From: Thermocrispum agreste DSM 44070
Lineage (GTDB): Bacteria; Actinomycetota; Actinomycetes; Mycobacteriales; Pseudonocardiaceae
Direction: 5' to 3'
DNA: 64,000 bases
Assembly (NCBI RefSeq): GCF_000427905.1
Contig: NZ_ATYX01000007.1
Span: 62,001-126,000, forward strand
Made by a program: the position numbers and the translations under genes. Under the pieces are notes generated by a model that did not search any database, was not told the origin of the DNA, and saw only the letters and a program-made list of their open reading frames with translations. Positions 12,315-23,164 of the stretch are shown one piece after another. The stretch's first letter is position 1. The number at the start of each line of letters is the position of its first letter.

Positions 12315-12581
12315 GCGCTCAACCCCCGGTCGATGGTCCTCGGGCGGATGGTCGAGGTCGAGTCTATGGCCCTGGCCACGACCGACGTCGGCCGGGTGAC
12401 GGGGGCGGCGGGGTGACAACCGGGTCCAGCAGCCGATACCGGGTTCTGTTCGGCGAGGTGAATTCGCTACCGTCAGAACACGGACGCCGAGACGACGCCT
12501 TCGCGCGCTCACGTTTGCCGCGAGCCACGGCGGCCCGCGCGGGTAGCGATGCGATGGCCGCCACGATAGCAAGAGGTACCC

Positions 12582-13235
12582 GTGTCATTCCTGATTCGAG
12601 TGCAACTGCCGGACAACCCCGGTTCCCTCGGCGCGGTGGCGTCCGCACTGGGCGCGATCAACGCCGACATTCTCAGTGTCGACGTGGTCGAGCGCGGCGA
12701 CGGGGTGGCCGTCGACGACCTGGTCGTCGAGCTGCCCAACGGGAGCCTGCCGGACGTGCTGATCACGGCGGCGGAAAGCGTCGAGGGAGTCGAAGTCGAC
12801 GCCGTGCGGCCGTATGCGGGCGGGCTGAACACCCACCGCGAGCTCGAGCTGGTCGAGGAGATCGCCGGCGACCCCCGCCACGGCCTCGACAAGCTCGCCG
12901 ACGGGGTGCCGCGCATCTTCCGCGCTGGCTGGGCCCTCGTGCTCGCCGAGACGCCGGAGGGCGTGCAGCGGCTGGCGGCCTCGACCGCCGCCCCGGAGAG
13001 CGAGCTGGCTTCGCTGCCGTGGTTGCCGCTGGAGCGGGCGACCGTGCTCGACGCGGAGGACGAGTGGATCCCCACGCCGTGGCGGGAGCTGGGCACCGAG
13101 CTGGCCGCGACCCCGCTCGGCAAGCCGGACCGGGCGCTGCTGCTCGGCAGGCCGGGCGGGCCGTCGTTCCGCGCTGCCGAGGTCGCCCGGCTGGCTCATC
13201 TCGCGGGGATCGTGGCCGTCGTGCTGGACGGGTAG
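12582..13235 (+). CDS. ACT-domain protein
   Basis: 217 residues with one clear ACT domain at the N-terminus ([50 protein letters not shown]). The remainder has no recognised catalytic motif. Mycobacteria carry an ACT-domain gene at the same place, divergent from gatC and next to ligA. ACT domains usually bind amino acids, so a regulatory role is plausible, but no ligand can be inferred. GTG start at 12582 with AGAGG six bases upstream. Confidence 0.85.
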   Translation: MSFLIRVQLPDNPGSLGAVASALGAINADILSVDVVERGDGVAVDDLVVELPNGSLPDVLITAAESVEGVEVDAVRPYAGGLNTHRELELVEEIAGDPRHGLDKLADGVPRIFRAGWALVLAETPEGVQRLAASTAAPESELASLPWLPLERATVLDAEDEWIPTPWRELGTELAATPLGKPDRALLLGRPGGPSFRAAEVARLAHLAGIVAVVLDG

Positions 13236-13411
13236 CTCTCTCGCCCTCGGATCGCGTAGCCCGAGCTCGTCGGCTCGGAGGCGGGTAGCCTGCCTTGCGC
13301 GAACTCCACAATGATCGGACTGCTTCCGTGTGCGATTGTCAGCCGGGCAAATCGCAAAGTTCCCAGTTCTCGACACTCTTCACCGGCGCGTCGCTGTACC
13401 GGCTGCGTGAA

Positions 13412-13427
13412 TGTGATGCACATCACC
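13412..13427 (+). promoter_or_regulatory. CRP/GlxR-like operator TGTGATGCACATCACC
   Basis: TGTGA-N6-TCACC matches the CRP-family consensus TGTGA-N6-TCACA at nine of ten positions. It lies about 100 bases upstream of the helicase -10 box, downstream of the convergently placed ACT gene end, so the helicase gene is the likely target. Identified by eye only. Confidence 0.5.
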
Positions 13428-13466
13428 TCAGGTGCTCGGTGGACGTTGGAGTGACGAAGACGCGGG

Positions 13467-13480
13467 TCGGTTGCAACCGA
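13467..13480. promoter_or_regulatory. 14-bp perfect palindrome TCGGTTGCAACCGA
   Basis: A perfect 14-base palindrome about 38 bases upstream of the helicase -10 box. Size and position fit the operator of a dimeric regulator. No regulator gene lies next to it. Confidence 0.4.
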
Positions 13481-13517
13481 GTGGAAGTCCGTAGGGCGTG
13501 CAAACCCGCCCGGCCGG

Positions 13518-13523
13518 TAGGTT
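13518..13523 (+). promoter_or_regulatory. -10 box TAGGTT of the helicase gene (leaderless start)
   Basis: TAGGTT is followed by GCTGCC and then ATG at 13530, leaving no room for a leader. The same TAnnnT-GCTGCC-ATG arrangement occurs at 51066-51080 and 62537-62551. Confidence 0.5.
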
Positions 13524-13529
13524 GCTGCC

Positions 13530-16361
13530 ATGACCTGGGACCCCGGATCGGCCACGCCGGGTGGCGCCGGTGGGAGCGTGGACGACGAGTTCATGGGCCG
13601 GGTGTTCTCCGCGCTCGCCGATCTCGCGCCTGCCCGCAGGCAGTCCGACGAGCTCGTCCCCGGCAGCGCGCAGCTGACCTTCTTGCCGGAGTGGGACGCA
13701 CAGCTGCCCAGAGGGGGCAAGTCCGACCGGCTCGCCGCCCTGGATGCCCTGCACCGCGACGAACGGATCCTGCGCCGAGCGTGGGGAATCGTGCACTTCG
13801 CCAGAGAGGATGGCAAGCGAGCTCGCCTGCCGCTGGTGACACAGCCGGTCAGGTTGCAGCGCACGCTGCGGGGGTACCGCATCCAGCCGGCTGGCGACAT
13901 CGAGCTGACCGGAGCCATCGCGGACTCGGCGGCTGCGGAACGTTTGGAATCGACGCTGCCTCCGGTTTTCGACGGCAACGACGAGCAGTCCAGGTCGTGG
14001 CTGGCTGAGGCAGCGGCGAGTGCCGGCTTCCCAGACGCTCGCATCGAAGGCGAACCCACCGCCTCTGACGAGACTGTGGTCGTGGCCGCAACGGCGTTGT
14101 TCACTACGCAAGCCGCTTCCGCACCTGCGGTGGCCGACCACCTTCGTTCGTGGGCTCGGCGACCGGGGCTTGCGGAGAGCTCGCTGCGCTACCTCTACGG
14201 CGCTGGGACAGCCGAGGTCGCCGAGCACGACGGCTCCGCGGAGCGGCAGGAGCACGTTTCGTCCGTGCTGCCGCTCGACCCGGATCAGCGGACGGCGCTG
14301 CTGCGAGCACGGCGAGACCCGATCAGCGTGGTGTCAGGCGCACCCGGCTGCGGTAAGAGCCACACCCTGGTGGCCATCGCGCTCGACGCGGTTGCCCACG
14401 GCCGGACCGTGCTCATGGCGACACAAACGGTTCACGCAGCCGAAGTCCTCAACACGCTGTTGTCCAGGCAGCCGGGGCCGAGCCCGGTCCTGTTCGGCGA
14501 TGCCGACAAGCGCGGGCAACTGATCGACGACCTCACTTCGGGCGCGGAAAGCGGGAGTCCGGCCGAGGAGGTGCGCGCGGCCGAATCGTCCGCCGACCTT
14601 GCCGATCGCACCGTTCGTGCGCTGCTGCGGGAGATCACCGAGCAGCTGGAGCTGGAGGCGGCCGCGGCACGCGCCGCGGTGACGGATGCGGCGGTGCTCA
14701 ACGACGCCCCCGGCCTGCTGGAACCTGGCCGTGACCTTGGCCAAGCCGAAGAACTGGTGCAGCGGGCCCGATCCACCGCCGGTGGGTGGTTCGCCCGCTG
14801 GCGGGCCCGCCGCGCCGGACGGCGCCTGCGCGACATGGCCCGCTCCTCGCTGCCTGTGGACGAGATCGCGCTGCTGCTGCCGGTGGCCAAGGACCTGAGC
14901 GCCGCCGGCCGCTTGTCAGCACAGGGCGGGTGCAACCTCGACCAGCTGTGGGAGCGTCTGGCGCGAGCCGAGGAGTCCGCCCGCACGGCACGCGGGGAAG
15001 CCTTGCGCAAAGCCGCAACCGCGAAAAGCCGGCGCGACCGGGACGCGGTTCGTGCCATGGCCGCGCTCGGCACGGCCTTGCGGGCCGGCCGGAACCGCCG
15101 ACGCCAGATGCTGGCGGACATCGACACCGAGGCACTGTTGCGGGCATTGCCGCTGTGGATCGGCACGGTCACCGACATCGAGGACCTCTTGCCGCAGCAC
15201 GCGGGCATGTTCGACTTGGTCATCCTGGACGAGGCGTCGCACATCGACCAAATCCGGGCCGCCGGTGTGCTGGCGCGCGGACGCCGCGCGGTGATCGCCG
15301 GTGATCCCCAGCAGCTGCGGTTCGTCTCGTTCGTGGCCGACCGCGACGTCACCGCGGTGATCGACGAGCACGGGCTCGGCGGCATCGCCGACCGGCTCGA
15401 CGTGCGGCGCAACAGCGCATTCGATCTTGCTGCCGGTGCCACCCCGGTGACCATGCTGCACGAGCATTACCGCAGCGTGCCGCACCTGATCGGTTTCTCC
15501 AGCGAGCGCTTCTACCGTGGCCGGGTCTCCACCGCCACGCGGCATCCGCGCAATCACGGTGTCGACGCTATCGACGTTCATCACGTCTCCGGTGGCCCCG
15601 CCGTGGACGGCATCAGCGAGGCCGAGCTGCAAGCGACCGTCGAGCTGGTGGCCAAGCTGCTGGACGAAGGGGTGCGGGATCTGGCTGTCATCACACCGTT
15701 CCGCGCACAGGCAGACCGGATCGAAGCCGAACTGCTCGCCGCCTACAGCGCAGACCAGATCATCGACTACCGGCTGCGATGCGGCACGGTGCACTCCTTC
15801 CAGGGCAGCGAGGCGAACACCGTGGTCGTCTCGCTCGGGGTGCATCGAGACGACGCGCCATCACGACAGCGATTCGCGGCCGACAAGAACCTGTTCAACG
15901 TGCTGTTGACCCGAGCGCGACAGAAGCTGCACGTCGTGACCGCGCTCGAAGCGGGCGAACCAGGGCTGATCGCGGACTTCCTCGACTACGCCGAGCACCC
16001 TCCCACCCCACCGCGCTCGTCGTCGGTGCCCCAGTGGGCGGAGGACGTCGCCGCCGAGCTGGCGGCCGCGGGCGCCACGGTCAGCACCGGGTATCCCGTC
16101 GGCCGGTGGACGGTCGACATCTGCCTCGGCGACGATGCCGATGCGGTCGGGCTGATCTGCGGAGTCCACCCCGACGGACCGGCGGCACATGTCGACCGGC
16201 AGCGTGTGCTCCGCCAGGTCGGATGGCGCACCCGGGACGTGTTCCCCAGCCGCTACGCCGGCAACCCGACCAGGGCGGCCCTGGACGTGCTTGCTGACTT
16301 CCCGCATGCGACCGGCCCAAGTCGTAGCGGCCAGGGCGACGACAAGGCGCACGGCAGGTAG
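13530..16361 (+). CDS. superfamily 1 (COG1112-like) helicase with degenerate PD-(D/E)XK-like C-terminus
   Basis: 943 residues. Helicase motifs in order: Walker A GAPGCGKS 270-277; Walker B VILDEAS 564-570; motif III GDPQQL 591-596; IV HEHYRS 644-649; V VHSFQGSEA 754-762; VI LLTRARQKLHVV 792-803. About 290 residues between Walker A and B are Ala/Arg/Glu-rich and helical. The first 250 residues match nothing I know. The tail (about 835-925) looks like the Vsr/DUF559-type nuclease fold (STGYPVGRWTVDICLGDDADAVGLICGVH). The first Asp is kept, but the expected acidic second-strand residue reads LICGVH, so catalysis is doubtful. It sits alone inside an otherwise conserved housekeeping block, suggesting insertion. 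Roles in repair, RNA metabolism or phage defence are all possible. Confidence 0.85.
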   Translation: MTWDPGSATPGGAGGSVDDEFMGRVFSALADLAPARRQSDELVPGSAQLTFLPEWDAQLPRGGKSDRLAALDALHRDERILRRAWGIVHFAREDGKRARLPLVTQPVRLQRTLRGYRIQPAGDIELTGAIADSAAAERLESTLPPVFDGNDEQSRSWLAEAAASAGFPDARIEGEPTASDETVVVAATALFTTQAASAPAVADHLRSWARRPGLAESSLRYLYGAGTAEVAEHDGSAERQEHVSSVLPLDPDQRTALLRARRDPISVVSGAPGCGKSHTLVAIALDAVAHGRTVLMATQTVHAAEVLNTLLSRQPGPSPVLFGDADKRGQLIDDLTSGAESGSPAEEVRAAESSADLADRTVRALLREITEQLELEAAAARAAVTDAAVLNDAPGLLEPGRDLGQAEELVQRARSTAGGWFARWRARRAGRRLRDMARSSLPVDEIALLLPVAKDLSAAGRLSAQGGCNLDQLWERLARAEESARTARGEALRKAATAKSRRDRDAVRAMAALGTALRAGRNRRRQMLADIDTEALLRALPLWIGTVTDIEDLLPQHAGMFDLVILDEASHIDQIRAAGVLARGRRAVIAGDPQQLRFVSFVADRDVTAVIDEHGLGGIADRLDVRRNSAFDLAAGATPVTMLHEHYRSVPHLIGFSSERFYRGRVSTATRHPRNHGVDAIDVHHVSGGPAVDGISEAELQATVELVAKLLDEGVRDLAVITPFRAQADRIEAELLAAYSADQIIDYRLRCGTVHSFQGSEANTVVVSLGVHRDDAPSRQRFAADKNLFNVLLTRARQKLHVVTALEAGEPGLIADFLDYAEHPPTPPRSSSVPQWAEDVAAELAAAGATVSTGYPVGRWTVDICLGDDADAVGLICGVHPDGPAAHVDRQRVLRQVGWRTRDVFPSRYAGNPTRAALDVLADFPHATGPSRSGQGDDKAHGR

Positions 16362-16882
16362 CTGCCGCAGCCTGGGTTTGACAAAGGAGCGGCACGCGGC
16401 ACCGAGTGGCCGCGGCCGGACGGAGCCATCCGGCGACCGCGGCCGGACACAGCACACGAGTCTTGGCGGCCGCCGCGGTACGAAAGCGCACGACACCGGG
16501 CGGCCGACGCAAGACGGAGAACGCGCAAACGCCTAGAAAACGAGGCCGTACAGAGAGCGCGCGACACCCAGCACCGCAGCCGTCCAGCGGACACACGGCA
16601 CGCAGCGCGCGGGCATCACGCAGCCGCGGCCCACGAAGGAACCTGGCGACCGTGGCCGGACAAATGGTGCGTGGCCCACGTAGCCCCTGCGGCGCGGGCG
16701 ACCTCACCCCGACCACCCCGGCGCGCCCGGTGCCGGCCCGGGAACCCGCCCCCCCCCCAAGCGCCGGACAGCAATCCCGCGCGTGCCGGGTTCGCTCCCG
16801 GCCGGGTGGCACCGGCCGCAACGTCATCCCGCCACCGTCGGCCGTGCCGAACCGGAGAACTCGTTTCAGACGAGCGACGGAG
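16362..16882. other. gene-free stretch with loose repeats and a C10 tract
   Basis: 521 bases between the helicase end and a convergent GNAT gene. Open frames are Cys/Arg-rich shadows without a product. GGCGACCG(C/T)GGCCGGACA occurs twice (near 16433 and 16644). A run of about ten C residues at 16749-16758 is a likely slippage or assembly-error site. No terminator with a U-tract is seen. Confidence 0.5.
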
Positions 16883-17443
16883 CTACAACTCCAGCTCGAA
16901 CACCAGCAGCGGATAGTCCGGCGCCGGCTCCCAGTCGCGGTGCGGGGCCCGGACGAACCCGCGCCGGGCATACATCCGATGCGCTGCGGTCATCGTGGGC
17001 AGCGTGGACAGCACGATCCGGCGGGCGTTCGCCGCGCGAGCACGCGCGATGGCGGCTTCCAGCAACGCCGTACCCACCCCACGGCCTCGCGCAGCTCGAT
17101 CCGTGGCCAGCATGCGCAGCTCCGCCTCCCCTGGCTGGGCCACTTCGGCGAGCGGGCTGCCGGGTAGCACCACCGTGACCGTCCCGAGCAGTCGCCCGCC
17201 GGGGCCCTCGGCCACCAGAAGGTCGCCGTGTTCGGCGCGAGTCGCGGCATCGCGCAGCTCGGCGCCGAACTCCGGATCCGGATCGGCGGCCACATGCCCG
17301 TCGGCGTCGTACGCCTCGAAGACCAGCTCGCCGGCGCGCCGGTACTCCTCCGGCCTGGCCACGCGCACGGTGACCTGGGCGGCGACCCCAGCGGACGAGT
17401 CGGCCCCAGCAGTGCTCTCCGGCCGACGGCCGTCACTGCCCAT
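16883..17443 (-). CDS. GNAT acetyltransferase (second of a tandem pair)
   Basis: 186 residues. The GNAT core is clear: RVARPEEYRRAGELVFEAYDADG at about 27-49, acetyl-CoA loop MLATDRAARGRGVGTALLEAAIARA near 111-135 (R-G-R-G-V-G), and AAHRMYARRGFVRAPHRDWEPAPDYPLLVFELEL. It resembles its neighbour along its length (ARPEEY start, ELxxRMLATD, RGVG, YxRxGF, RDWxPxPxxxL), so the pair arose by duplication. The start at 17443 overlaps the upstream gene by 11 bases; the first 25 residues are unconserved and a later start is possible. Substrate unknown. Confidence 0.85.
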   Translation of the reverse strand: MGSDGRRPESTAGADSSAGVAAQVTVRVARPEEYRRAGELVFEAYDADGHVAADPDPEFGAELRDAATRAEHGDLLVAEGPGGRLLGTVTVVLPGSPLAEVAQPGEAELRMLATDRAARGRGVGTALLEAAIARARAANARRIVLSTLPTMTAAHRMYARRGFVRAPHRDWEPAPDYPLLVFELEL

Positions 17444-17962
17444 GCGAGCCGCCCGCGGCCGCTTCAGCTGTCATATCGAGCACGTAACCGATCAGATCGA
17501 CACCGGGCAGCGGGCTCCAGTCGCGCTCCGGCAACCGCCGGAAACCCAGCCGCTGGTACAGCCGGATGGCCCGGTCGTTGTGGTCGGCCACGGAGAGGAC
17601 CACCCGCTTCAGGCCGCGCTCCCTGGCCTGCTCCAGCACGGCGTCGACCAGCGTCTGGCCGACACCCCGGCCTTTCGCCTCCGGGTCGGTGGCCAGCATG
17701 CGGAACTCGAGCTCGCCCGGCTTGGCGATCTCCGCTTCCGGCGACGGCGGCTGAGCCACCACCACGGTGCCCACCACCTTGTCCTCGGCGTCCGTCGCCA
17801 CCAGGACGTCGGCCGTCTTCGCCTGCTCGGCCACCTCGCGCAGATGCTGCACGTACGGCAGATCGGGCTCGATGACGCCGCCTTCGATGTAGGCGCGCAC
17901 CCGCAGCTCTCCGATCCGCTCGTACTCCTCGGGGCGGGCGGGCCGTACGAGAAGATCGCTCA

Positions 17963-17963
<1 letters not shown>
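17433..17963 (-). CDS. GNAT acetyltransferase (first of a tandem pair)
   Basis: 176 residues: LVRPARPEEYERIGELRVRAYIEGG, FRMLATDPEAKGRGVGQTLVDAVLEQA (acetyl-CoA pyrophosphate loop) and DRAIRLYQRLGFRRLPERDWSPLPGVDLIGYVLDM. ATG at 17963 overlaps the ligA stop by one base (TGATG), so it is translated with ligA and its paralogue. The acceptor is unknown; small-molecule or protein N-acetylation are both possible. Confidence 0.88.
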
Positions 17964-20104
<2,141 letters not shown>

Positions 20105-20153
20105 TTAGTGCCCGTCACCGACGGCTTCGCACTTCCCCGGGACGGCCGGCCGC

Positions 20154-20951
20154 TCACTCCCCGGAATCGCCGGAATCGGCGTCACGAGTGTCGCCGGACT
20201 TGCCGTCCTCGGCCTTCTGGTCCCGGGCTTCGGAGGCGCCGTCCTCGGCATCGCCTGCGCTCGGCGCGGCCTGGTGGTCCTCGCCGTTTTCCCGGCCGTC
20301 CAGCTTGCGGACCAGATCCCGCAGCTCGAGCAGCGTGATGGCGTTCTCCGGCTCGTTCTCCGCCGTCTCCACCCGCCGCAGCCACCGGCCGGCAAGCCGT
20401 TCACCGAGCGTGGCGTCCAACGGCAGGAAGGTCATCGTCTCCCGCTGATCCGGTTTCAGCTCGGACATCAGCGGATGGTGGACGGCGACGTCGACCTGCT
20501 CTTCCTGCTCGTCGACCTGCGCGACGACCCGCACGTCGGCGAGTGCGATGCGGTGCTCGCCCAGGTTGACCGTCACCTCGGTCGGGTCCGGCACCGGAGG
20601 CACCGAGTCGTGGAACTCCCAGATCGGGTCGTCCGGCGGGGCGGCCGCTTTCCATGCATCCGTGTACGGGCGCAGCGCCGGATCCTCCTGGCCGGTGACG
20701 ACCAGCGAATAGATCGCCCGCTCGCCCCGGTCGATGGAGAACTGCAGGTCCGGGTGCATCGCCGCGACCAGCTCGGTCAGCTCGTGCTCCACCCGGTGGG
20801 GTTCGCGCTCCCCCAGCGCCGCGCTCAGCCTGGGCAGCAGCTCGTACCAGCCGCGCCAGAACTCCTCGGCCGCCAGCTGCGGGTCGGTCGGCTGCTCCCG
20901 GGTGGCCGGAGCGGGACGATCTCGGCCGAACAGGCGGCGGAACAAACTCAT
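20154..20951 (-). CDS. hypothetical protein, possibly DUF695-like
   Basis: 265 residues from ATG 20951 (MSLFRRLFGRDRPAPATREQ). The central part is acidic and mixed alpha/beta: AAEEFWRGWYELLPRLSAALGE, HRVEHELTELVAAMHPDLQFSIDRGERAIYSLVVTGQEDP, WEFHDSVPPVPDPTEVTVNLGEHRIALADVRVVAQVDEQEEQVDVAVHHPLM. This is reminiscent of DUF695-type proteins, but I could not confirm it. The last 50 or so residues are Asp/Glu/Ser-rich and probably disordered. No signal peptide or membrane segment. Upstream of ligA with about 58 bases between, on the same strand. Confidence 0.75.
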   Translation of the reverse strand: MSLFRRLFGRDRPAPATREQPTDPQLAAEEFWRGWYELLPRLSAALGEREPHRVEHELTELVAAMHPDLQFSIDRGERAIYSLVVTGQEDPALRPYTDAWKAAAPPDDPIWEFHDSVPPVPDPTEVTVNLGEHRIALADVRVVAQVDEQEEQVDVAVHHPLMSELKPDQRETMTFLPLDATLGERLAGRWLRRVETAENEPENAITLLELRDLVRKLDGRENGEDHQAAPSAGDAEDGASEARDQKAEDGKSGDTRDADSGDSGE

Positions 20952-21004
20952 GACGCCACCGTAGCGGTCCGGACCTGGCCGCGTCCGGCGTTCCGCCGGA
21001 CTGC

Positions 21005-22030
21005 TCACCAATTCTCCGGCGGCTCCACGAACGCCTTCGCCGCGTCCCCGGCCAGCGCGATGGCTCGCCGCATCCAGGACCGCGAGGCACCGGCCAGCCC
21101 ACACGCCGGGGAAGCGATCGCGCGCTCGGCCAAAATGCTGCGGGAAAAGCCGAGCCGGCCGGTCAGGTCGAATGCGGGCTGCACGACGTCTCGCAAGCCG
21201 ATGCGGTGTTCCGGCTCAGTGGCCGGCACCAGGCCGAGCACGAACACCACACCGTCGTCCCACGCTTCGCCGAGCTCGTCGAGCAACGCACCGGGAGCGC
21301 CGTCGATGGTGGTGGCGTCGATGGCCACCGCACCGGCGCCTGCGGCGCGCAGCAGCGCGATCGGGGGCTGCGGGGCACAGCAGTGCACGACGACCGGGGC
21401 CCCGGAAGCCGATTCCAGCGGCTCGATGACGGCTGCGAGCACCTCGCGGGCGTCGGCCGTGGCCACCGCGGGCACGGTGCCGTAGCCGCTGGCGGTGGGC
21501 AGCGAACCCGCCAGCACGGCGGGCAGGGTCGGTTCGTCCAGCTGCACGATCACCTGGGCACCGGTGCGCTTGCTCAGCTCGGCGACGTGTGCGCGGACGC
21601 CCTCGACCAGCGACTCGGTGACGTCGCGGACGGCTCCGTGGTCGGTGAGCACCCGGTGCCCGCGCGGCAGTTCGATCCCAGCGGCCAGCGTCCACGGCCC
21701 GGCCACCTGGGTCTTGATCACCTTCGGCGCCTCGCCCGCCTTCTCGACCGCTTCCTGCATGGCGTCCATGTCCCAGCGCAGCAGGTCGACACCGCGCCGA
21801 TGGTCGCTGCCCGGCCGGGCGGTGACTCGGTACCCGCTGGGGACGTACTCCACCGGGATGTCGACCAGCATGGCCGCCGATCGTCCGATCAGGTCCGCGC
21901 CCAGGCCACGGTCCGGCAGCTCGGGCAGGTGGGGCAGGCCGGTCAGCTCCCCCAGCACCACCGCGCACGCCTCGGCGGCATCGGTTCCCGGCATCGACCC
22001 GATTCCGGTGGCGACTCCGACAGGCAGCAT
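21005..22030 (-). CDS. MetE C-terminal-like (cobalamin-independent methionine synthase family) protein
   Basis: 341 residues from ATG 22030 (MLPVGVATGIGSMPGTDAAEA). The barrel resembles the catalytic half of MetE: VQLDEPTLPAVL, zinc ligands in VVVHCCAPQPP and a final Cys in IASPACGLAG. It has no N-terminal MetE half, so it is not a standard methionine synthase. A single-domain homologue lies next to ligA in mycobacteria too. Methyl transfer to homocysteine or another thiol is plausible but unproven. Confidence 0.85.
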   Translation of the reverse strand: MLPVGVATGIGSMPGTDAAEACAVVLGELTGLPHLPELPDRGLGADLIGRSAAMLVDIPVEYVPSGYRVTARPGSDHRRGVDLLRWDMDAMQEAVEKAGEAPKVIKTQVAGPWTLAAGIELPRGHRVLTDHGAVRDVTESLVEGVRAHVAELSKRTGAQVIVQLDEPTLPAVLAGSLPTASGYGTVPAVATADAREVLAAVIEPLESASGAPVVVHCCAPQPPIALLRAAGAGAVAIDATTIDGAPGALLDELGEAWDDGVVFVLGLVPATEPEHRIGLRDVVQPAFDLTGRLGFSRSILAERAIASPACGLAGASRSWMRRAIALAGDAAKAFVEPPENW

Positions 22031-22258
22031 GCGTCTAGTTTCCCCGTTCCGGCGCGCCCGCGTCGCACGGGGCGCCGCGCCAGCTGGCCACCACCCGTCG
22101 TGGCCGAGTACTGAGGCGATCACCGTCGAGCTTCAGCTCTCCATGCATCTGAATGGCCCTGACGGTGCCCCCCACCCCGGCAGGCCAACAGCGAATCACA
22201 GTCCGGATTCGCCCAATTCGCCCTCCGGGCGGCGGCCGGTTATCTAGGATGTGCGCGC

Positions 22259-23164
22259 ATGACGAGTCCTGCACCTGGGTGGTACCCGGATCCCGGGAAT
22301 CCGCAGCTGCTGCGCTGGTGGGACGGCAACACGTGGACGCCGCACACCCAGCCCAACCCGCACGGGCAGCCGGGCCACGCACCGGGACAGCCCCAGCAGG
22401 CGCCCGCCCACGCGCAGCACGGTCAGCCGCAGTACACCGGTCAGCCGCCGCAGCACGCGGCCGCGGGCTTCGCTCCCCAGCAGCCGTCCGGCCTTGCTCC
22501 GCAGCAGGCAGCACAGGCCAATGTCCCGGCCGGGCCTGCGCCGCAGCACCCGCTCTACACCGCGCCGGAACTGCTCATCGCGCAGAAGGCCACGTTCGTC
22601 GGCCTTTCCGGCAACGCGGGCGCCTATCAGATCTTCGACCCGGCCAACAACCAGATCGGCACGTTCAAGGAGGAACGCTCGGTGTTCCGCCGGGCGGTCA
22701 AGCTGGTCGACGAGCTGTCCGTTTTCGGATCCAGACACTTCGCACTCACCGACGCCCAGGACAACACGGTGCTCACCGTGCGCCTGCCCCAGGGATTCAG
22801 CTCTGCGCTCAAGCCCAAGTTCGAAGTGCGGGGACCGCAAGAGCAGACGGTCGGCTTCGTCGAGCGGAAGAAGATCTTCGCCCGCACCGGGTTCGTGTTC
22901 ACCGTCGACGGCGCCGAGGTCGGCAAGGTCGAGTACGACGGTCGCGAGCGGGGCGGTGCCCGCTTCGCGTGCCGGGACAGCACCGGCCGGCAGGTGGCGG
23001 AGATCGTCAAGCGCGGCGTCGGGATGATGAAGGTCAAGGAGATCTTCACCCAGGACGACAGCTACATCCTGCGGCGGCCGAACCCGATCCCGGAGCCGCT
23101 GGGCAGCCTGGTGCTGATCTCGGCGTGCGCGCTTGATCAGGTGTTCTACGAAAGGGACCGATGA
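22259..23164 (+). CDS. DUF2510 + LURP-one/scramblase-like protein (paralogue 1)
   Basis: 301 residues. The N-terminus is a DUF2510 module (PGWYPDPGNPQLLRWWDGNTWTPHTQP). A 70-residue Gln/Pro/His-rich linker follows, then a beta-rich domain (LLIAQKATFVG...GAYQIFDPANNQIGTFKEERS...RHFALTDAQDNTVLTVRLP...FEVRGPQEQTVGFVERKKIFARTGFVFTV...EIFTQDDSYILRRP) like the LURP-one/phospholipid-scramblase tubby fold. ATG 22259 is preceded by TAGGAT at 22245-22250 and may be leaderless. It overlaps the next gene by four bases (ATGA). Function unknown; probably membrane-associated. Confidence 0.82.
   Translation: MTSPAPGWYPDPGNPQLLRWWDGNTWTPHTQPNPHGQPGHAPGQPQQAPAHAQHGQPQYTGQPPQHAAAGFAPQQPSGLAPQQAAQANVPAGPAPQHPLYTAPELLIAQKATFVGLSGNAGAYQIFDPANNQIGTFKEERSVFRRAVKLVDELSVFGSRHFALTDAQDNTVLTVRLPQGFSSALKPKFEVRGPQEQTVGFVERKKIFARTGFVFTVDGAEVGKVEYDGRERGGARFACRDSTGRQVAEIVKRGVGMMKVKEIFTQDDSYILRRPNPIPEPLGSLVLISACALDQVFYERDR

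Noticed and set aside
16081-16971. 296-codon minus-strand frame spanning the helicase end and the gap
   Set aside because: Arg/Cys/Pro-rich, overlaps two well-supported genes, and has no domain or start signal.
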